Shown: positions 52,733-61,135 of the stretch, piece by piece | Numbering within the stretch: position 1 is the stretch's first letter | Layout: each line of letters opens with the position of its first letter | NCBI RefSeq assembly: GCF_015500055.1 | Contig: NZ_CP045492.1 | Coordinates: 248,001 to 312,000, forward strand | Direction of reading: 5' to 3' | DNA from: Mesorhizobium sp. NBSH29 | GTDB taxonomy: Bacteria > Pseudomonadota > Alphaproteobacteria > Rhizobiales > Rhizobiaceae | Length of the DNA: 64,000 nucleotides | Notes under the pieces: generated by a model | The model's input: the letters and a program-made list of their open reading frames with translations, nothing else | Database searches by the model: none | Told to the model about the DNA's origin: nothing | Made by a program: the position numbers and the translations under genes

Positions 52733-54180
52733 GATGTTGCTCCTTGAATGGCCGGGTAGAGTGCCCGGTAGTGCTGATAGGCGTCTGCAAAGGCGCCGGT
52801 GAGGGTTTTGTCGGGCTCGATGGTTTCGGCAGTGGCCGGCGTCGAGCAGACGGCAAACGGATCGGCATTTTCAGCTGCAATCAGCCCAAGCCGTGCGGCG
52901 CCAAAGGCGGCGCCGAAATCGCCATCAGCCGGAACGTCCACCGGCAGTTCAAGAGATGTGGCGATGGCCTTCAGCCAATAGCGCGAGCGCGAGCCTCCGC
53001 CGATGGCAGTGACGCGCGAGAGCTGCGTGCCAGCCGCCCTGAGGGCCTCGAGATTGTCGCGAAAGGCAAAGGCAACACCTTCCAGGACCGATTGTGTCAG
53101 CGCAGTCCTATCGCTCTGATGCGACAGACCGGCAAAAGCACCGCGGACCATCGCGTCATTGTGCGGTGTGCGTTCGCCCGACAGATAAGGCAGGAAGAAA
53201 ACACCGTTCGGCCCGCGCAGGCTCTTTCCCAATTCTTCGGTCAGGTCTGCCGCGCTGCGCCCGGTGATGCCCGTCAGCCAGTTCAGCGAATCCGTCGCCG
53301 AGAGGATCACTCCCATCTGGTGCCAGGCACCAGGCAGCGCGTGGCAAAATGTATGGACTGCGCTTTCCGGGTTGGGCAGATATGAGGCGTTGGCAGCAAA
53401 CAGCACGCCCGATGTGCCGAGCGACACAAAGGCAGCGCCTTCGCGCACCGTGCCCATGCCGCAGGCCGAGGCCGCATTGTCTCCGGCACCACCGGCGACG
53501 ACCACCTGCTCGACACCCCAGGCCGCAGCAAGTTCAGCGCGCAGACGGCCCGACACCGCCGTGCCCTCGACCAGCGAGGGCATGTGGCTCTCTGTGAGAT
53601 GACAGGCGGCGAGCAAATCCTCCGACCAGCGCCGCCCGGCAACATCAAGCCATGCAGTGCCCGATGCATCCGACATTTCGGAGACGGTTTCTCCGGTCAG
53701 CCACAGCCGCAAAAAATCCTTCGGCAACAGGATCTTTGCCGTGCGCGCAAAAATCTCGGGCTCATTATGGCGCACCCATTCGACCTTCGGCGCCGTAAAG
53801 CCTGGAAAGACTATATTGCCGGTGATCTGGCGGAAGCGCGGATCGCCATCGAGAGCGGCGGCCTCAGCATGGCTGCGTGTGTCGTTCCACAACATGCACG
53901 GGCGCAGCACTGCATGGTCGCTGTCCAGCAGCGTCGCGCCATGCATCTGGCCAGACAGGCCAATACCGCGCAGCCGCTTCATCGCATCGCCATGCGATTT
54001 TATCAGGCCCGCGACGGCTTCCTCGGTTGCCCGGATCCAGTCGGCGGGGTTTTGCTCCGACCAGCCGGCATGAGGCCGCGAGACCGAAAGCGAACCATCG
54101 GTAGAGCCTATGATGCGCTGGTCGGCATCGATAAGCAGCGCTTTAACCCCGGAGGTGCCAAGATCCAGTCCAAGATACAT
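52729..54180 (-). CDS. xylB: Xylulokinase
   Basis: 483 residues from ATG 54180, with GGGAGGA upstream. FGGY kinase signatures: '[16 protein letters not shown]', '[13 protein letters not shown]', '[14 protein letters not shown]', '[16 protein letters not shown]', '[15 protein letters not shown]', '[14 protein letters not shown]'. The 'SGQMHG' motif is typical of xylulokinases. It phosphorylates D-xylulose to xylulose 5-phosphate for the pentose phosphate pathway. It is the first gene of xylBA; a hairpin lies directly before its ribosome site. Confidence 0.96.
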   Translation of the reverse strand: MYLGLDLGTSGVKALLIDADQRIIGSTDGSLSVSRPHAGWSEQNPADWIRATEEAVAGLIKSHGDAMKRLRGIGLSGQMHGATLLDSDHAVLRPCMLWNDTRSHAEAAALDGDPRFRQITGNIVFPGFTAPKVEWVRHNEPEIFARTAKILLPKDFLRLWLTGETVSEMSDASGTAWLDVAGRRWSEDLLAACHLTESHMPSLVEGTAVSGRLRAELAAAWGVEQVVVAGGAGDNAASACGMGTVREGAAFVSLGTSGVLFAANASYLPNPESAVHTFCHALPGAWHQMGVILSATDSLNWLTGITGRSAADLTEELGKSLRGPNGVFFLPYLSGERTPHNDAMVRGAFAGLSHQSDRTALTQSVLEGVAFAFRDNLEALRAAGTQLSRVTAIGGGSRSRYWLKAIATSLELPVDVPADGDFGAAFGAARLGLIAAENADPFAVCSTPATAETIEPDKTLTGAFADAYQHYRALYPAIQGATS

Positions 54181-54193
54181 AATGGGTCCTCCC

Positions 54194-54218
54194 GGCAACC
54201 GCACGAACCCCGGTTGCC
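54194..54218 (-). promoter_or_regulatory. Leader hairpin abutting the xylB ribosome binding site
   Basis: In the xylB mRNA, GGCAACC (complement of 54218-54212) and GGTTGCC (54200-54194) can pair around an 11-base loop, ending right before the GGGAGGA ribosome site. It could modulate translation or serve as an operator. Seen in sequence; function unknown. Confidence 0.35.
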
Positions 54219-54326
54219 TTTTCCTTCCGCGCTGTCACAGGCGCATCGCGATGTGCAGCACTCCTCTATCGCAACGTTCACAGCAAAAACTTTGCCAGCG
54301 CAAGCGGCTGAGGACCACTGCGTGAT

Positions 54327-54351
54327 ATTTATTTCGTGTCTCGTAATAAAT
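54327..54351. promoter_or_regulatory. AT-rich inverted repeat upstream of xylB
   Basis: ATTTATT (54327-54333) / AATAAAT (54345-54351) with an 11-base spacer, in the 257-base gap between the TPR gene and xylB. It may be a repressor operator of the xyl promoter. A weaker dyad GCGCATCG/CGATGTGC (one mismatch) is at 54241-54256. Confidence 0.35.
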
Positions 54352-54437
54352 GCGCAACTAAGGGGAGGCTTGAAGCGGCAGTGCGCAACCGAACCGGCGG
54401 GCAAGTTGTCATCCAGTCTGATTGCCAGCGGAAAGAG

Positions 54438-55757
54438 CTAGACCGAAAAATCAGCACGCCGCACGAAAAGTGCCGACAGCGGACTTTCAGGCCGCGCCGC
54501 CATCCGTGCTGCCGAAAGGCTGCTTGCCAGTGCGTCATTCCCCGAGCGCAAGGCCGCCTCAATCAGCGTCAGCTCAATCACATCGCGCTGTGCGTGGCTG
54601 CCGCCGAACCGGTGGGCAATGGCGCGCAACGGCTCAATCAACCGGATAGCCTCGCCATAACGCCCTTCCCCAAAAGCCTGCAAGGCCAACACGAGCGGGT
54701 GGCCAATGTCGCGTGTGAAACGCGCATTGTCGTCGCTTCCCTGCATCGCATGTTGCTGCGCTTCCAACAGGTCACGCGCTGGTCCGACCAGCCCCGCCCC
54801 GACAAACGCCATCATCGCGTGAACATCGTTGAAGGCGTAGTTGCCGTCCTTGGCCTTCGGCATCCAGTTGGCGGCGAGCGCAGACCATCGGTCGCCAAGA
54901 TCATGCCCACCCAGATGCAGGCGCCACAGCAAGGCCGACGCATCCACCATGTTGAACACCACGCTATTTGGCTTTCCAAAAATCGGGCCGTCAAACAGGT
55001 CTCGTGCGGCTTCAATGTCGCCAAGCTCATAATGGAACAGCGCAAGATGCCACCAGTTATGGGTCTGGAAAAAGCTGTCCTTCGTCCAGTTGTCGGTGTT
55101 GGAGCGCATCCACACAATGCCGTCCTGCTGGCGGCTCTGCATCTCCATCACATGCGCAACTGCGTGCTGCGCCCAGCCGTCGCGCGGCTCAAGCGCCACT
55201 GCCTGCCGCCCCAGAGCTTCGGCATGAGCGTAGTCGCCCATCTCCTCCAGCCCGAAGGCCTGCATGCCGACTATGGCGTGGTACCCGGCCATCTCGTCGC
55301 TCCAGGCTGGCATGGCGCGCGCAATCCGGTCACGCAGCATCGGGGCATCACCGGTGAAGAAATCGATCTGGTGCCCGGCCTGCAGGGCAAGCGCGTCACG
55401 TGGTTCGTCAGTGGTCAGCTCGGCCAGAATCCGGCTCGCTTCATGCCAGCCACCAGTTGCAAGCTGGCCCAGCGCCGCGACATGGCTGCGCTCGCGGCTG
55501 GTTCCGCCAAGTGCGGCCGCGGCTCGATGGGCGCTTTGCGCTATCGCCATCGCATCGCGCTCTGTGGAGAGCCCGTAAAGATAGCCCTTCAACACATGCG
55601 CCATGACAAAGCCGGGGTCCGCGGCGATGGCCTGATCGACAGACGCGACCGGGTCTCCCACAAAGCATTGCAGTTCGCGCTGCGCCCTTTGATAGGCCAC
55701 CACACCGGTCTGGCTGGCGCCGGTAAGAGACAATCCAACGGCATCCCGGTGATACAT
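54438..55757 (-). CDS. Tetratricopeptide-repeat protein of unknown function
   Basis: 439 residues, ATG 55757 with GGAGGATAGG upstream. Helical repeats run through the chain: 'PVASVDQAIAADPGFVMAHV', 'AHAEALGRQAVALEPRDGWA', 'NWWHLALFHYELGDIEAARD', 'LLEAQQHAMQGSDDNARFTR'. 'HAVAHVMEMQSRQQDGIVWM' and 'SFFQTHNWWHLALFHYELG' are conserved in a TPR family often annotated only as such in alphaproteobacteria and eukaryotes (TTC38-like). There is no signal peptide. It stands alone, upstream of xylBA on the same strand and divergent from the autotransporter. Confidence 0.85.
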   Translation of the reverse strand: MYHRDAVGLSLTGASQTGVVAYQRAQRELQCFVGDPVASVDQAIAADPGFVMAHVLKGYLYGLSTERDAMAIAQSAHRAAAALGGTSRERSHVAALGQLATGGWHEASRILAELTTDEPRDALALQAGHQIDFFTGDAPMLRDRIARAMPAWSDEMAGYHAIVGMQAFGLEEMGDYAHAEALGRQAVALEPRDGWAQHAVAHVMEMQSRQQDGIVWMRSNTDNWTKDSFFQTHNWWHLALFHYELGDIEAARDLFDGPIFGKPNSVVFNMVDASALLWRLHLGGHDLGDRWSALAANWMPKAKDGNYAFNDVHAMMAFVGAGLVGPARDLLEAQQHAMQGSDDNARFTRDIGHPLVLALQAFGEGRYGEAIRLIEPLRAIAHRFGGSHAQRDVIELTLIEAALRSGNDALASSLSAARMAARPESPLSALFVRRADFSV

Positions 55758-56037
55758 GGTGCCCTATCCTCCAATGTTCAGGCCTGCCGCTACGTCTTAA
55801 CTCAAAAAGCCGAAACGCGCCAATGCGGAACGCACTCGCATAGATTGTGTTATGGCGCCCAAATAGTTTAAGATGCATGAGCGTTCCCTAAAGGAATAAT
55901 TTGGTAACCCAGCCCTGTTCCTCCGGGTTGCGGGGGTCGTCGCTTTGTGTCCTAATCGTGACCGAGGACCCACTTACTTGGATGCGGCGCGCCGATTCTG
56001 ATCATCTGGTTGGCGCAAAGGAATGGGGAACGAGGAC
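55758..56037. promoter_or_regulatory. Divergent intergenic region, TPR gene / autotransporter
   Basis: 280 bases with the ribosome sites of both genes at its ends. I see no gene in it. An imperfect stem AACCCAG ... CTCCGGGTT lies near 55903-55932. Promoters must lie here but none matches consensus well. Confidence 0.35.
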
Positions 56038-58839
56038 ATGAACAACGACGCTCAACCGGGCGTGGGAGCGCCGTCTTTTGCGAAGCTCCATCTCTCGCGT
56101 ACACGGCTATCCGCCTTGCGCCGACTTGCCCTTTTCGCCTCAACCTCGTCCCTGCTTTTCGCCGTGCAGGGCAGCGCTGCGTTGGCGGCCTGCACCTTCG
56201 TGCCGGCACCTGGCGATACGATGTTTGTATGTGATAGCGGCACGTCGATCGGCGGCTTGACGGATCTCTCCGGCAACAACACGTTGACACTGCCTTCAGG
56301 CGGCACCGGAACGATCAACGGCGACGTGAATTTCGGCAACGGCGCCGACACGATCGAGATGCACTCTGGCACTGTCAACGGCTCTATCGACCAGGGCGAT
56401 GGCAACGACACCTTCAACATGAGCGCCGGCACCATCACGGGAACGCTGCAGCAGGGCGACGGTCTCGACGATTTTCGTATGACCGGAGGCCAGATCGACA
56501 AGCTCCTCCAGGGCGGCCATCATGATACATTCTTCATGTCGGGCGGGCGCATTGTCGACGCCTTCGACGATGGTGACAATGCGGTGATGACCGGGGGGCG
56601 TATCGGTCGCGTCAACCTCAAGCTCGACGACAACTATTTCAATATGTCCGGCGGTACCATCGATAAGAACCTGGTTGCTGGTTTTGGCAATGACACGATC
56701 ATCCTCTCCAGCGGCACCATCGGCGGCAATATCAGCCTCAGTGGTGGAGCGGACAGCCTGACCATCACCGGCGGTACGCTCGGCGGCAACGTGATGCTGA
56801 GTGTCGGCACCGACAGTTTCACCTGGGCCGATGGTGGCATCATTTACGGCACCATCGATATGGGCGGCGACGATGACACCGCCACCTTCCGCAACCTGAC
56901 GACCGCCAACCATGGCGCGGTGGCAACGATCTCCGGCGGCACGGGCACGGATAGCCTGATGCTCGACAACGTCAAGGCAACTGGAATTGCGAGGCTCATC
57001 AACTGGGAAACCATCGCCGCCACCAACGACACTCAACTGACCTTCGACGGCACGTTGACGCTGGGCGATAGCGGGACCGGTACAGGCGCGCTGACCGTTG
57101 ATGCCACCAGCACCCTGTTTGGCGGCGGTTCCAATGGCGCCGTCAACCCGTTCACGGCTGGACAACTCGCCAGCCTTACCAACGCCGGCCGTATTGATCT
57201 CACCAACAATGGCGGCGGAGCCGGCGACACTTTCACCGTCACCGGAAATTATATCGGCAATGGCGGCGTCCTTTTCGTCGACACGGTACTCGGCAATGAC
57301 AGTTCGGCATCCGATAGGCTGGTGATTTCAAACGGCACCGCTTCCGGCTCGACATACATCAAGGTCACCAACGCTGGCGGCACTGGCGCCACGACAGTGG
57401 CCAATGGCATCATGCTTGTTGAGGCCGCCAATGGCGCGACAACTACTGCCGGAGCGTTCTCGCTAAGCGGGCGCGTCACCGTGGGTGCCTATGAATATCT
57501 CCTGTTCAAGGGCGGAACGTCCGGCGGCACGGAAGAAAACTGGTACCTGCGTTCCACGATGGCCGCTGCTCCTGCCCCGGGACCCGCGCCATCGGCACCA
57601 ACCCCTGAACCGAAAGCGCAGGCACCGCAGGCCGCTCCGCCACCACCGCCGCCTTCCGAGCTACCTCCCGTAGCGGTGCCTACCGAAGGTGACCCGTTGA
57701 CACCGCCCGATGATTCGGCGACCCCTCCTGTTATGGCCGGTGATCCTTCTCCCGTTGCGCCACCGGCTCCGCCGTCTGCCGCACCGCCGGCACCGCCGCC
57801 GGCCATTGAAGCGATCACGCTGGTTTCCAATCCCGCCGCTGACCTGCCGGCACCAAATCCTGCCCGCCTCGTCGGCGGCACGATCCCGCTCTATCGCCCC
57901 GAGGTTCCAGCCTTTGTATCGACCCTTCCGGTTGCCCATTATCTGACTGTCTCGACGCTCGGCACCTTCCACGAGCGGCGCGGCGAGCAGGCGCTTGTCG
58001 AAGGCGCAGGGCTGCTGCCGACGAGCTGGGCACGGCTCTACGGGCAAGATGCTGAACTGACCTCGACCGGTACGCTGACGCCAACCTTTGACGGCACGCT
58101 TCTGGGCATCCAGGCTGGTCTTGACCTGATCGGCTGGGAAAGTGGCAATGGCCACCACGACCGGATCGGCCTGTTTTACGGCTATTCGCGCATGCGCGGT
58201 GATATCAACTCGCCGACACTCGGCGGCATTGATGCGAAATTTGGTGAGATCGAAGCCAATGGCAACAGCATTGGCGCTACCTGGACCCATGTCGGCCCGG
58301 GCGGCTGGTATGCCGATGGCGTGGTGATGGGTACATGGCTTGGCGGCGAAAGCAGCACTGCCACCGGCGAGGCGATAGACATCGATGGCAATGGCATCGC
58401 CGTTTCGCTCGAAGGCGGCTACCCAATCGCGCTGACACCCGATTGGGTGATCGAACCGCAAGCGCAACTGATCTGGCACAGCCTGTCGTTAAACGACCAG
58501 GCCGACAGTTATTCCAGCATCCGCTACGACGCCGATAACGGCGTGACCGGACGCGTCGGCTTCCGTCTGAAAGGCAATGTGGTGGCCGGAACGACGACCT
58601 TGCAGCCCTATCTCAAGGCCAATATCTGGCATGAGTTCGGTGGCGAGGACCATGTCAGCTTCGACACCACCTCGATCCTGTCAGACCAGGGCGGCACCTC
58701 GCTCGAGGTGGGCGGCGGCATCACCGCAAAACTGTCCGACACGGTCAGCCTTTTTGCCTCCGCCGACTACACCACCAATCTGGGCGGCGAAAAGAAGCGC
58801 GTGTTCGAGGGCAATCTCGGGCTCAGCGTGAAGTGGTAA
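56038..58839 (+). CDS. Type V autotransporter with repeat passenger and proline-rich linker
   Basis: 933 residues from ATG 56038 (MNNDAQPGVG; ATG 56023 is too close to its AAGGA). A long signal region (~20-55) ends near AALAA. The passenger (~60-510) begins with about ten ~20-residue repeats ('GDGNDTFNMSAGTI') and continues as Gly/Thr/Asn-rich beta-helix-like sequence. A Pro/Ala linker (~510-595) precedes a ~280-residue C-terminal beta-barrel ('SWARLYGQDAELTSTGTL' to the terminal 'GLSVKW' ending in an aromatic). The barrel inserts in the outer membrane and displays the passenger. No protease or adhesin catalytic motif is visible. Confidence 0.9.
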   Translation: MNNDAQPGVGAPSFAKLHLSRTRLSALRRLALFASTSSLLFAVQGSAALAACTFVPAPGDTMFVCDSGTSIGGLTDLSGNNTLTLPSGGTGTINGDVNFGNGADTIEMHSGTVNGSIDQGDGNDTFNMSAGTITGTLQQGDGLDDFRMTGGQIDKLLQGGHHDTFFMSGGRIVDAFDDGDNAVMTGGRIGRVNLKLDDNYFNMSGGTIDKNLVAGFGNDTIILSSGTIGGNISLSGGADSLTITGGTLGGNVMLSVGTDSFTWADGGIIYGTIDMGGDDDTATFRNLTTANHGAVATISGGTGTDSLMLDNVKATGIARLINWETIAATNDTQLTFDGTLTLGDSGTGTGALTVDATSTLFGGGSNGAVNPFTAGQLASLTNAGRIDLTNNGGGAGDTFTVTGNYIGNGGVLFVDTVLGNDSSASDRLVISNGTASGSTYIKVTNAGGTGATTVANGIMLVEAANGATTTAGAFSLSGRVTVGAYEYLLFKGGTSGGTEENWYLRSTMAAAPAPGPAPSAPTPEPKAQAPQAAPPPPPPSELPPVAVPTEGDPLTPPDDSATPPVMAGDPSPVAPPAPPSAAPPAPPPAIEAITLVSNPAADLPAPNPARLVGGTIPLYRPEVPAFVSTLPVAHYLTVSTLGTFHERRGEQALVEGAGLLPTSWARLYGQDAELTSTGTLTPTFDGTLLGIQAGLDLIGWESGNGHHDRIGLFYGYSRMRGDINSPTLGGIDAKFGEIEANGNSIGATWTHVGPGGWYADGVVMGTWLGGESSTATGEAIDIDGNGIAVSLEGGYPIALTPDWVIEPQAQLIWHSLSLNDQADSYSSIRYDADNGVTGRVGFRLKGNVVAGTTTLQPYLKANIWHEFGGEDHVSFDTTSILSDQGGTSLEVGGGITAKLSDTVSLFASADYTTNLGGEKKRVFEGNLGLSVKW
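56335..56904 (+). repeat. Degenerate ~60-base tandem repeats encoding the passenger
   Basis: About ten units of 17-21 codons follow the pattern G-x-G-x-D-x-[FI]-x-M-[ST]-G-G-x-I. Examples are GNGADTIEMHSGTVNG, GDGNDTFNMSAGTITG, GGHHDTFFMSGGRIVD, LDDNYFNMSGGTIDKN, GFGNDTIILSSGTIGG and SGGADSLTITGGTLGG. One unit (GDNAVMTGGRIG) is shortened. The repeats are diverged at DNA level, so they are old rather than recently expanded. Confidence 0.75.
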
Positions 58840-58846
58840 TCCGCGC

Positions 58847-58875
58847 GCTGACGGGCGGCTTGCCGCCCGTTCAGC
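58847..58875 (+). terminator. Hairpin terminator after the autotransporter
   Basis: GCTG-A-CGGGCGGC-TT-GCCGCCCG-TT-CAGC, a 12-pair stem with small bulges starting 8 bases after the stop, followed by CTTTG. The T-run is short, but position and strength suit a terminator. Confidence 0.65.
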
Positions 58876-58931
58876 CTTTGTAAACCACGATTTGCCACAA
58901 TCACGCCGAACGAGATTATTCGGAGCAACGC

Positions 58932-59678
58932 GTGGCACATCATTCCCGGTCAATAACTGCAGCTCCGGTCGCACCGCGGGAGCAAATTTCCCGTCGCACG
59001 ATGATCAGTGGGCTCGGCCTGCTGGGGCTAGGCGCTGCCAGTGGCTGCTCCACTTCGGCAATCGAGTTGCCCGCAATGGGGCTTGATAACACCACCACCG
59101 GCTCGATCCGTCCGCGCATCAGCGTCGACAGGAAAGTGACCAGCCCTGACCTTATGTATGCGTCCTTCAACGATGAAGGCTTCCAGCTCCCCGAAATTCC
59201 CTACGCCAAGGTAGACCCGCAGTACCGCCGCCAGATCGTCGTTGACCCGACAGGTGAGGCGCCGGGCACCATAGTCGTCCATCTCAAGGAACACTTCCTC
59301 TACTACGTCCAGCCCGGCGGCGACGCGCTGCGCTACGGCGTCGGCATCGGCCGCGAAGGCTTTTTGTGGTCTGGGCGCGCCAACATCCAGTACGGCAAGA
59401 AATGGCCGACTTGGACGCCGCCGCCCGAAATGATCGCCCGCAAGCCCGAGCTCGAAAAGTGGCGTGGCGGACAGCCCGGCGGATTGGAAAACCCGCTCGG
59501 CGCACGCGCGCTCTATATCTTCCAGGATGGGCGCGACACCGGCTACCGCGTGCATGGTTCGCCGGAATGGTGGACTATCGGCCAGGCCATGTCTTCCGGT
59601 TGTGTCCGCATGATCAACCAGGACGTGATCGACCTTTTTGGCCGCGTCACCGGTAAGACGCCTATCGTCGTTGTCTGA
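58932..59678 (+). CDS. L,D-transpeptidase (YkuD/ErfK family), putative lipoprotein
   Basis: 248 residues, GTG 58932 with GGAG seven bases upstream. An N-terminal SRRTMISGLG twin-arginine-like segment and hydrophobic stretch end at a possible lipobox (ASGC, Cys39), so export and lipidation are likely. The YkuD domain (~100-245) has His208 in 'YRVHGSPEW' and catalytic Cys224 in MSSGCVRMINQDV, with Arg226. Such enzymes make 3-3 peptidoglycan cross-links or attach outer-membrane proteins to peptidoglycan. It follows the autotransporter on the same strand but past a terminator. Confidence 0.93.
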   Translation: MAHHSRSITAAPVAPREQISRRTMISGLGLLGLGAASGCSTSAIELPAMGLDNTTTGSIRPRISVDRKVTSPDLMYASFNDEGFQLPEIPYAKVDPQYRRQIVVDPTGEAPGTIVVHLKEHFLYYVQPGGDALRYGVGIGREGFLWSGRANIQYGKKWPTWTPPPEMIARKPELEKWRGGQPGGLENPLGARALYIFQDGRDTGYRVHGSPEWWTIGQAMSSGCVRMINQDVIDLFGRVTGKTPIVVV

Positions 59679-59698
59679 CACCGGTTGCACCTGAAGGT

Positions 59699-59720
59699 CG
59701 GACAGGCCAATGTCTGTCCG
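59699..59720 (+). terminator. Hairpin after the L,D-transpeptidase gene
   Basis: CGGACAG (59699-59705) / CTGTCCG (59714-59720) with an eight-base loop, 20 bases after the stop. No T-run; it also lies 23 bases before the next ATG, so it could instead be a leader hairpin of the phosphofructokinase gene. Confidence 0.4.
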
Positions 59721-59743
59721 CAGCCGCAGGAGCCTGATGAAAA

Positions 59744-60913
59744 ATGCCGGAAAAAACCTTTGTGATCGCGCAGGGCGGTGGCCCGACGGCTGTCATCAAC
59801 CAGACATTGGCCGGCGCTGTCGCCGAGATTGAGCGCCGCTATCCAAATGCCCGCATTCTGGGCGCGCGACACGGCGTGCGCGGCATCCGAGACGGTGATT
59901 ATGTGGATTTCTCCGACATCCCGCCCGAGCGCATGCGCGCCATCGGCGCAACGCCGGGCGCAGCCCTCGGCAGCACCCGCGACAAGCCCGACGCCGCCTA
60001 TTGCGAACTGGTGTTGAACGGCCTGCGCAAGGTTGATGCTAATGCATTTATCTATATCGGCGGCAATGATACCGCCGGCACGCAGCAGATCCTGGCGGAA
60101 GCCTCTGGTGGCTCAATGGCTTTTGTCCACGCGCCCAAAACCATCGACAATGATCTGGTCGAAAACGACCATACACCGGGCTTCATCTCCGCAGCCGAAT
60201 TCGTCGCGGGCGCATTTCAGAGCGTCGATCTCGATTTCCGCGCTTTGCCGGGCATCTATATCGGCATCGTCATGGGCCGCCATGCGGGCTTTCTGACGGC
60301 AGCCGCTGCCGCATGGCGCGACGAAGAAGATGATGGCCCCCACCTGATCTACGTGCCCGAGCGCGCCTTTTCGGAAGACCGCTTCATTGATGATGTGAAG
60401 GCAACGCTTTCCCGTCATGGCCGCTGCGTGGTTGCGGTGTCGGAAGGCGTTTCGACTGCCGACGGTCGCGCTCTGGTCGAAAGTCTGGTCCCCCCCGAGC
60501 GCATCGAGCGCGATCAGCATGGCAACATCAAACTGTCAGGCAGCGACCTGCCGATGGCCTTTGAACGCGCTCTGTCGGAAAAACTGCCCGGCAAGCGTGC
60601 CCGCGTCGACGTTCTGGGCTATCTGCCCCGCGGGTATATCGGAGCCATCAACCAGACTGACGCCAGCGAAGCCTATGAAGCGGGCATTTTCGCTGTTGAT
60701 ACAGCAGAGCGTGGGGGCGGCTCCGTTGCACTGCAGGAAGAGGGCGGCAAGACGGTCATGCGTCGTGTTGAACTGTCTGCCGTTGCGGGCAAGACCCGGC
60801 ACATGCCCAAGACTTTTCTGATGGGCGACGAGAACCGCCTGTCGCCGGATGGCAGCGCCTATTTCAACCGGCTGCTGCCGCGCAAATATGCCATCGGTCG
60901 GCCCTTCGTTTGA
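59744..60913 (+). CDS. 6-Phosphofructokinase, probably pyrophosphate-dependent
   Basis: 389 residues. The PFK fold is clear: 'VIAQGGGPTAVINQTLAGAV', 'IYIGGNDTAGTQQ', 'HAPKTIDNDLVENDHTPGF', 'GRHAGFLTAAAA'. At the phosphoryl-donor site the motif is G-G-N108-D109-T110 and K132 is in PKTIDND. In this family Asp after GG-x and the Lys of PKT mark PPi users, whereas ATP enzymes have GGDGS and a Gly. So it is likely a PPi-PFK acting on fructose 6-phosphate, reversible and useful in bacteria lacking ATP-PFK. ATG 59744 with AGGAG 12 bases upstream. Confidence 0.88.
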   Translation: MPEKTFVIAQGGGPTAVINQTLAGAVAEIERRYPNARILGARHGVRGIRDGDYVDFSDIPPERMRAIGATPGAALGSTRDKPDAAYCELVLNGLRKVDANAFIYIGGNDTAGTQQILAEASGGSMAFVHAPKTIDNDLVENDHTPGFISAAEFVAGAFQSVDLDFRALPGIYIGIVMGRHAGFLTAAAAAWRDEEDDGPHLIYVPERAFSEDRFIDDVKATLSRHGRCVVAVSEGVSTADGRALVESLVPPERIERDQHGNIKLSGSDLPMAFERALSEKLPGKRARVDVLGYLPRGYIGAINQTDASEAYEAGIFAVDTAERGGGSVALQEEGGKTVMRRVELSAVAGKTRHMPKTFLMGDENRLSPDGSAYFNRLLPRKYAIGRPFV

Positions 60914-61108
60914 GGTGTTGATGGACCAACGCTAACAGGATCACCGTTGTCCCCGGCACTGGAAGGGGCCACGGCGCTGCGATTGTGCTGACCTTCGCCG
61001 ACCTGCTCTGTCGCCTCATTATGTGTGGGCGCAGCCGGCCGGCACAAAAGGAAACCGGCCACAAGATCGTGCGCCCGGTAGCCGTCATCCAACCAGATAG
61101 CGGTTATG

Positions 61109-61131
61109 AAAAAAAGCCGGCGAACCGGCCT
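61109..61131 (-). terminator. Terminator of the RND efflux gene
   Basis: On the minus strand GCCGG-TTCG-CCGGC (complement of 61129-61116) is followed by seven Ts (complement of 61115-61109), a compact UUCG-type intrinsic terminator right after the stop at 61136. The remaining 60914-61108 shows no gene. Confidence 0.8.
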
Positions 61132-61135
61132 TCTG

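Noticed and set aside
54336-55871. A 511-codon open frame on the plus strand
   Set aside because: It is antisense to the TPR protein gene; its translation is rich in Arg, His, Gln and Pro with no domain, whereas the minus-strand product has clear repeats and a good ribosome site.
56335-56904. Possible CRISPR or DNA-level satellite array
   Set aside because: The ~60-base periodicity is in a coding frame, with diverged units and no constant repeat/spacer structure.
57661-58479. A 272-codon minus-strand frame
   Set aside because: It is antisense to the autotransporter barrel, an effect of codon bias in high-GC DNA.
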